Positions 59,955-64,000 of a stretch of DNA of 64,000 nucleotides are shown here, piece by piece. The position numbers and the translations under genes are program-made. Positions within the stretch are counted from its first letter, which is position 1. Each line of letters starts with the position of its first letter. The notes below the pieces were generated by a model. It was not told where the DNA came from. It saw only the letters and a program-made list of their open reading frames with translations, and searched no databases. Source of the DNA: CAWJLS01 sp963843755 (GTDB lineage Bacteria > Acidobacteriota > Thermoanaerobaculia > Multivoradales > DATKCC01). Location: NCBI GenBank assembly GCA_963843755.1, contig CAWJLS010000011.1:1-64000 (forward strand). Direction: 5' to 3'.

Positions 59955-62774
59955 CTACGAGGACTCTCGCCCCGGGTGCTCCAGGCGCTGGCGGGCCGCC
60001 TCGGTGCGGGCGTGGGTGTCCCCGAGCTCCTTCCTCAGGGCCTCCAGGGAGCTCCGCATGAGCGTCTCTCCCCGATCCTCGTCCCCCTGGGCGTAGAGGC
60101 TCTCCCCCAGCAGGCTCCGGGCCTCGGCGAGGCGCCACGGCGGGGTCTCCGGCGAGGCGGAGGCCCGGTCCGCCGCCAGGATCTCGACCGCCTCCTCCAG
60201 GTCTCGTGCCGCCGCCTCCGGCCGCCCCTGACGCAGCTCCAGGCGGCCGAGACTCATCAGGGGGCTGACGAGCTCGGGGCTGCCGGCGGCGACCAGGTCG
60301 CGCCTGAGCGCCAGCGCCTCCTCGTAGAGCTTGCGCGCCGCCCCGTCGTCGCCGTAGCCGCGGGCTTCGAGGTCGGCCAGGTTGAGCATCGTGGCCACGG
60401 TCTTCATGTGGCGCCGCCCCTGGACCTCCGTCTGGACCTCGAGCGCCTGGCGGTAGAGCGCGGCGGCCTCGTCGTAACGGCCCAGGTGGAAGAGGGCGGC
60501 GGCGAGGTTGTTGGCCGCCAGGGCGACGTCCGGGTGGTGGTCGCCGAGCAGCTTGCGCTGCCGCTCCCAGAGGGCGCGCAGCAGGGGCTCCGCCTGCTCG
60601 TAGCGGCCCGCCGCCACCTGCACCGCCGCCAGGGTGACCTCGGTGCTGATCGTGTCCGGGTGGTTCTCGCCCAGGACCTCCCGCTGGAGCGCCCGGACCC
60701 GGGTGCCCAGCTCCTCAGCCTCCTCCAGGCGCCCCCGGTCGTAGAGGAGGGTGACGAAGTTGCTCTGGACGAGGAGCGTCTGCTGATCCCGCGGACCCGG
60801 CCGCACCTCGAGGAGAGCCAAGGCCTGGCGGTAGAGGCTCTCGGCCTCCGTCAGCCGGCCCAGGATGTGGGCCACGGCCCCGAGGTCCGCCAGGCTTTCG
60901 GCGGCGCGGGGGTCGTCCGGCCCGAACAGCAAGCGGCGCTGGCGTAGGGCTTCCTGGAAGTGCCGCTCCGCCTCCTCGTAGTGGCCTTCGGTGATCTCGA
61001 GCTCGCCCAGGTGGTCGTGGGAGCTCGCCAGGGCCTCGTTGGGCGGCTCGAACAGGCGGCGCCGGATCGCCAGCGAGCGCTGCAGCAGCCCGTCCGCCTC
61101 CGGCACCAGCCCCAGGCCGGCGTAGCTCTGGCCGATGGCCTCCATGAGGCTGGCCTGCACCTCCTCCTCCCCGTCCAGGCCTTTCTCGATCTGGGCGGCG
61201 CCGCGGTTGAGCAGCTCGACGGCGGTGACGCTCTCCCCCAGGGAGCGGCTCGGGTTCGAGACCTCGAAGATCTGTTGCAGGAAGTCGGTCACCCGGGAGG
61301 CCTTGGCGGCCTCGGTCTCGGCGCGCGAGGACGCCCGGACGGCCCGGTCCCGCTCCTCGACCAGGCGGTAGCTGAAGGTCGTCACGACGGCCGTCAGGGT
61401 CGTCACCATGACCACCGCCGCCGCCACGCCCCGCCGGTGGCGGCGCACGAACTTGCCCGCCCGGTAGGTCCAGCGGTCCGGCCGCGCCGAGACCGGTAGG
61501 CCCCGCTGGTGGCGCCACAGATCCTCGGCGAGCTGCTCGGCGGAGCCGTAGCGGCGCTCCGGCTCCATGCGCAGGGCGACGGAGGTGATGGTGTCGAGGT
61601 CCCCGCGCAGGCGGCTCCGCAGCCGCTGGAGGGAGATCTCCGCGAACCCCGCGGCGGCCATGGATTCCGCCGACAGGCGCTGGCTCGGGCGGGGCACGGC
61701 GCCGTCGGAGAGGAGCGTCTCGATGCGGTGGAAGGGCAGGTCGTCCAGGTCGTACGGCGCGGCGCCCGAGAGCAGCCGGAAGAGGAGCACCCCGAGGGAG
61801 TAGACGTCGGTGGCGGTCGACAGGAGCTCGCCGCGGATCTGCTCCGGGCTGGCGTAGGCCGGGGTCAGGAAGCGCATGCCGGGCCGGGTGTCGTGGCGGG
61901 TCATCTCCCAGGTGGAGGGGGAGCCGTCCGCCTCGAGCACCTTGGCGATGCCGAAGTCGAGCAGCTTGGGGGTCCCCTCCGCCGTCACCAGGATGTTGGT
62001 GGGCTTGATGTCCCGGTGGATGGTCAGGTTGCGGTGGGCGAAGTGGACGGCGCCACAGACGGCCCGGACGAGCTCGAGGCGGTCCTCCAGCTTGACCCGG
62101 TTCCGGCGGCAGTACTCGTCGATGGGCAGGCCCTCGACGTACTCCATGACGAAGTAGGGGCGCCCGTCGTCGGTGCTGCCGCCGTCCAGCAGGCGGGCGA
62201 TGTTGGGGTGCTCGAGGCGGGCGAGGATCTGGCGCTCCTGGCGCAGCCGCTGCAGGATGTCGCCGGTGTCGAGGCCCCGCCGGACCAGCTTCAAGGCCAC
62301 GTGCTTGCGGAAGGTGCCGTCGGCCCGCTCGGCGAGGTAGACGCTGGCGAGGCCGCCGCGACCGAGCTGCCGCAGGATGCGGTACGGGCCGATCCGCTCG
62401 GGCACCGGCTCGTCGTCCATCCCCCAGGCCGCCCCCAGAGAGATCCTCGGCGCGGCCCCGGGTTCTGCTCCCTGTTCGGCCCCCGCTCCGGACCCCCGTG
62501 TGGACCCCCGAACGGACCCCCGTTCGTCGCCGGGTGGCGCGGGGCTGAGCAGGCCGGCCACCGAGTCCAGGTCGTCGGTCTCCGCCGCCAGCAGCGCCTC
62601 CACCCGCTGGCGCAGGGAGTCGTCGCCGCCGCAGGCCTCCGCCAGGAAGCGCGCCCGCGCCTCCCCGGCCAGCGCGTCGGCCTGGTGGAAGAGGCTCTCG
62701 ATCCGGTGCCACCGGCGGCGTTCCAGCTCGTGCCGGGCCGCGCGGTCGTCGTCGTCCGGTGGCGCGGGCCGCAT
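59955..62774 (-). CDS. Membrane serine/threonine protein kinase with TPR sensor domain
   Basis: The 939-residue product has four parts. A helical N-terminal region (about 10-60) resembles that of other acidobacterial kinases (WHRIESLFHQADAL). The PknB-like kinase domain (about 105-380) has the P-loop GRGGLASVY, HVALKLVR lysine, catalytic IHRDIKPTN (Asp255) and LLDFGIA. A single membrane helix lies near 446-466. About ten extracytoplasmic TPRs follow (500-920). A Gly/Ser/Glu low-complexity linker precedes the kinase domain. The ATG lies two bases after the stop of the sigma-factor gene, so kinase and sigma factor are translationally coupled and probably form one signalling pathway. Confidence 0.93.
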   Translation of the reverse strand: MRPAPPDDDDRAARHELERRRWHRIESLFHQADALAGEARARFLAEACGGDDSLRQRVEALLAAETDDLDSVAGLLSPAPPGDERGSVRGSTRGSGAGAEQGAEPGAAPRISLGAAWGMDDEPVPERIGPYRILRQLGRGGLASVYLAERADGTFRKHVALKLVRRGLDTGDILQRLRQERQILARLEHPNIARLLDGGSTDDGRPYFVMEYVEGLPIDEYCRRNRVKLEDRLELVRAVCGAVHFAHRNLTIHRDIKPTNILVTAEGTPKLLDFGIAKVLEADGSPSTWEMTRHDTRPGMRFLTPAYASPEQIRGELLSTATDVYSLGVLLFRLLSGAAPYDLDDLPFHRIETLLSDGAVPRPSQRLSAESMAAAGFAEISLQRLRSRLRGDLDTITSVALRMEPERRYGSAEQLAEDLWRHQRGLPVSARPDRWTYRAGKFVRRHRRGVAAAVVMVTTLTAVVTTFSYRLVEERDRAVRASSRAETEAAKASRVTDFLQQIFEVSNPSRSLGESVTAVELLNRGAAQIEKGLDGEEEVQASLMEAIGQSYAGLGLVPEADGLLQRSLAIRRRLFEPPNEALASSHDHLGELEITEGHYEEAERHFQEALRQRRLLFGPDDPRAAESLADLGAVAHILGRLTEAESLYRQALALLEVRPGPRDQQTLLVQSNFVTLLYDRGRLEEAEELGTRVRALQREVLGENHPDTISTEVTLAAVQVAAGRYEQAEPLLRALWERQRKLLGDHHPDVALAANNLAAALFHLGRYDEAAALYRQALEVQTEVQGRRHMKTVATMLNLADLEARGYGDDGAARKLYEEALALRRDLVAAGSPELVSPLMSLGRLELRQGRPEAAARDLEEAVEILAADRASASPETPPWRLAEARSLLGESLYAQGDEDRGETLMRSSLEALRKELGDTHARTEAARQRLEHPGRESS

Positions 62775-62776
62775 GC

Positions 62777-63373
62777 TCAACCCGCCGTTCTCAGAGCATC
62801 CGCCACCCAGGCCCGCGCCAGCCGCAGGTCCCGCTCCACGGAGCGCGTCGACAGCTCGAGCGCTTCGCCGATCTCCGCCGCCGTCATGCCGCCGAAGTAG
62901 CGCAGCTCGAGCGCCTTGCTCTTGCGCCGGTCGATCTTCTCGAGGTCCAGCAGCGCCTCGTCCAGCGCCACCAGGTGGTTCGCCCGCTCGGCGGGGATCT
63001 CGTAGTCGCCGAGCCGGAGCGGCGGCACGTCGCCGCCACGCTTCTCCGCCCGCCGCCGCCGGGCGGCGTCGACCAGGATGCGCCGCATGAGCTGGGCGCA
63101 GATGCCGAAGAAGTGGCTCCGCCCCTGCCACTGGACGTCCAGGTCGACGAGGCGGATGTAGGCCTCGTTGACCAGCGCCGTCGTCTGGAGCAGGCGGTCG
63201 TGGCTCTCGCGCCGCATGTAGGAGTGGGCCAGCCGGTGGAGCTCGCCGTAGATCAGGCGGGTCACGCTCTCGGCCGCCGCTTCGTCCCCCTCCTGCCAGC
63301 GCAGCAGCAGCTCGGTCACCTCTCGTGGAGACCGCTCCGGAGGCGGCTCGGTGCTGGCGGGGTCAAAGGCCAT
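62777..63373 (-). CDS. ECF-like sigma factor of the Sig-70_X6 type
   Basis: The 198-residue alternative sigma factor matches the Sig-70_X6 (TIGR02999-like) group. Region 2 carries YGELHRLAHSYMRRE, TALVNEAYIRLVD and FFGICAQLMRRILVDAARRR. Region 4 carries LELRYFGGMTAAEIGEALELSTRSVERDLRLARAWV. This group is often found beside serine/threonine kinases in Acidobacteriota and Planctomycetota rather than beside anti-sigma factors. Here the kinase gene follows two bases after its stop. Confidence 0.93.
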   Translation of the reverse strand: MAFDPASTEPPPERSPREVTELLLRWQEGDEAAAESVTRLIYGELHRLAHSYMRRESHDRLLQTTALVNEAYIRLVDLDVQWQGRSHFFGICAQLMRRILVDAARRRRAEKRGGDVPPLRLGDYEIPAERANHLVALDEALLDLEKIDRRKSKALELRYFGGMTAAEIGEALELSTRSVERDLRLARAWVADALRTAG

Positions 63374-63441
63374 GGCGCATCCCGGGAGTCAGAAGGTTTA
63401 GAAGATTCTACCGGGAGCCATCGGCCTGTTCAGAAGGACGT

Positions 63442-64000
63442 TCAGCCGGTTCGGAGAAAATGCCAGCGGCAGTCGCCTTCGACGGGATCGAAGACGACCG
63501 GGCGGATCCGCTCCGCGTGGTCGCGCAGGACCTGGGCCAGGCGCCGGCCGCGGGCGGCGGCTTCGAGGGCGTCGGCGGCGTCGCTCCCGGCCTTGGTGAT
63601 GTAGGTCTGCCAGGTGGCCTGGCGGATCGAGATGCCGCCCGACAGGCTCACGTTAGGCATCTTGGCGGCGCCCCGCTTGAGCAGCGCGAGCTTCGCCTTG
63701 AGGCTCGCCTCGTCGGCCATCGGCTCCCGCTGCCAGGCGGTGTACGGCTTGGGCACGAGGATGTTCGTGCCCAGGTGGATGTGGCCGATGACGCCGGTCT
63801 TGCGCGCCTCCTCCAGCATGATCGCCCGGCACGCCTCGGCCAGTTCCAGGATCGAGCGCACGTCGTCCATCGTCTCGCCCGGCACGCCGACCAGGAAGTA
63901 GAGCTTGAGCTGGGTGAAGCCGGACCGGAAGATCAGCCGCACCTTGTCCAGCAGCAGGCTGTTGGGGATCGGCTTGTTGAGCTTAACGCGCAGCGCGTCG
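63442..64000 (-). CDS. Radical SAM protein, C-terminal part (5' end outside the window)
   Basis: The visible 186 residues are the distal part of a radical SAM barrel: a KLNKPIPNSLLLDKV segment, FTQLKLYFLVGVPGETMDDV and HLGTNILVPKPYTAWQ. The C-terminal tail reads RPVVFDPVEGDCRWHFLRTG. This pattern fits the B12-binding radical SAM family of about 600-850 residues (TIGR03960-like). The Cys cluster and any cobalamin domain would lie beyond position 64000. The gene runs toward the sigma factor, 68 bases away. Confidence 0.8.
   Translation of the reverse strand, partial: DALRVKLNKPIPNSLLLDKVRLIFRSGFTQLKLYFLVGVPGETMDDVRSILELAEACRAIMLEEARKTGVIGHIHLGTNILVPKPYTAWQREPMADEASLKAKLALLKRGAAKMPNVSLSGGISIRQATWQTYITKAGSDAADALEAAARGRRLAQVLRDHAERIRPVVFDPVEGDCRWHFLRTG

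Overview
The window is a GC-rich (about 70% by eye) bacterial chromosome segment. It is densely coding on both strands and contains no insertion sequences, phage genes, rRNA or CRISPR arrays. Several gene types point to Acidobacteriota, perhaps a Thermoanaerobaculia/Holophagae-like lineage. These are a GWxTD-domain lipoprotein, a DUF3467 protein, a Sig-70_X6-type sigma factor translationally coupled to a TPR-bearing serine/threonine kinase, a propeller/Y_Y_Y hybrid histidine kinase, and a FecR-domain protein heading an mre operon. Ribosomal protein bS21, outer-membrane-type lipoproteins and a WaaP-like kinase fit a Gram-negative envelope. The assignment is inference from gene content, not a phylogeny.

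Layout. 0-4.2 kb (minus): mutS2, rpsU with its own terminator, and a BamE-like lipoprotein. 4.5-12.4 kb (plus): a GAF/acidic protein, a soluble-lytic-transglycosylase-like protein, a CAU-anticodon tRNA with a structured trailer, a CT398-type zinc-ribbon protein, yggS and hutI. 12.8-20.6 kb: an M49-like metallopeptidase lipoprotein (minus), an EVE protein (plus), then a minus-strand block with an ECF sigma factor, GWxTD and DUF3467 proteins, a polysaccharide ABC exporter (Wzm plus a Wzt split by a frameshift) and an orphan Leu/Ile/Val-type binding protein. 20.8-24.9 kb (plus): a YfhO-like membrane protein, a small zinc-ribbon protein and an alpha/beta hydrolase. 25.0-33.2 kb: a hybrid histidine kinase (minus) diverging from a PLP aminotransferase and two M16 peptidase paralogues (plus).

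33.6-44.2 kb (minus) is a cell-elongation operon: fecR-like, mreB, mreC, mreD, mrdA, rodA, rng, and a fusion of a WaaP/InaA-like kinase to a glycosidase-like TIM barrel. 44.5-49.7 kb (plus): a PpiD-like chaperone, a MoxR-type AAA ATPase and a large partner with a TraB/PrgY-like N-terminus (interrupted by a frameshift). 49.8-56.2 kb: a secreted repeat protein (minus), ruvAB, a diacylglycerol-kinase-like protein and an ADP-forming acyl-CoA synthetase. 56.4-59.8 kb: a secreted protein with a strong terminator, a DUF1111 di-haem protein and an IPT-like secreted protein. 60.0-64.0 kb (minus): the kinase/sigma pair and the 3' part of a radical SAM gene cut by the window edge.

The most interesting points are the following. 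First, the kinase/glycosidase-fold fusion ends the mre operon, and its barrel shows Asn-Arg where clan A enzymes carry Asn-Glu. Second, a MoxR/TraB-like gene pair follows the PpiD-like gene. Third, a 172-bp dispersed repeat sits just after the stop codons of mutS2 and hutI in sense orientation. Fourth, five genes carry a TANNNT hexamer 6-9 bases before the start codon, suggesting leaderless transcripts. Fifth, two single-base frameshifts break otherwise intact genes; assembly error is a live alternative for both.
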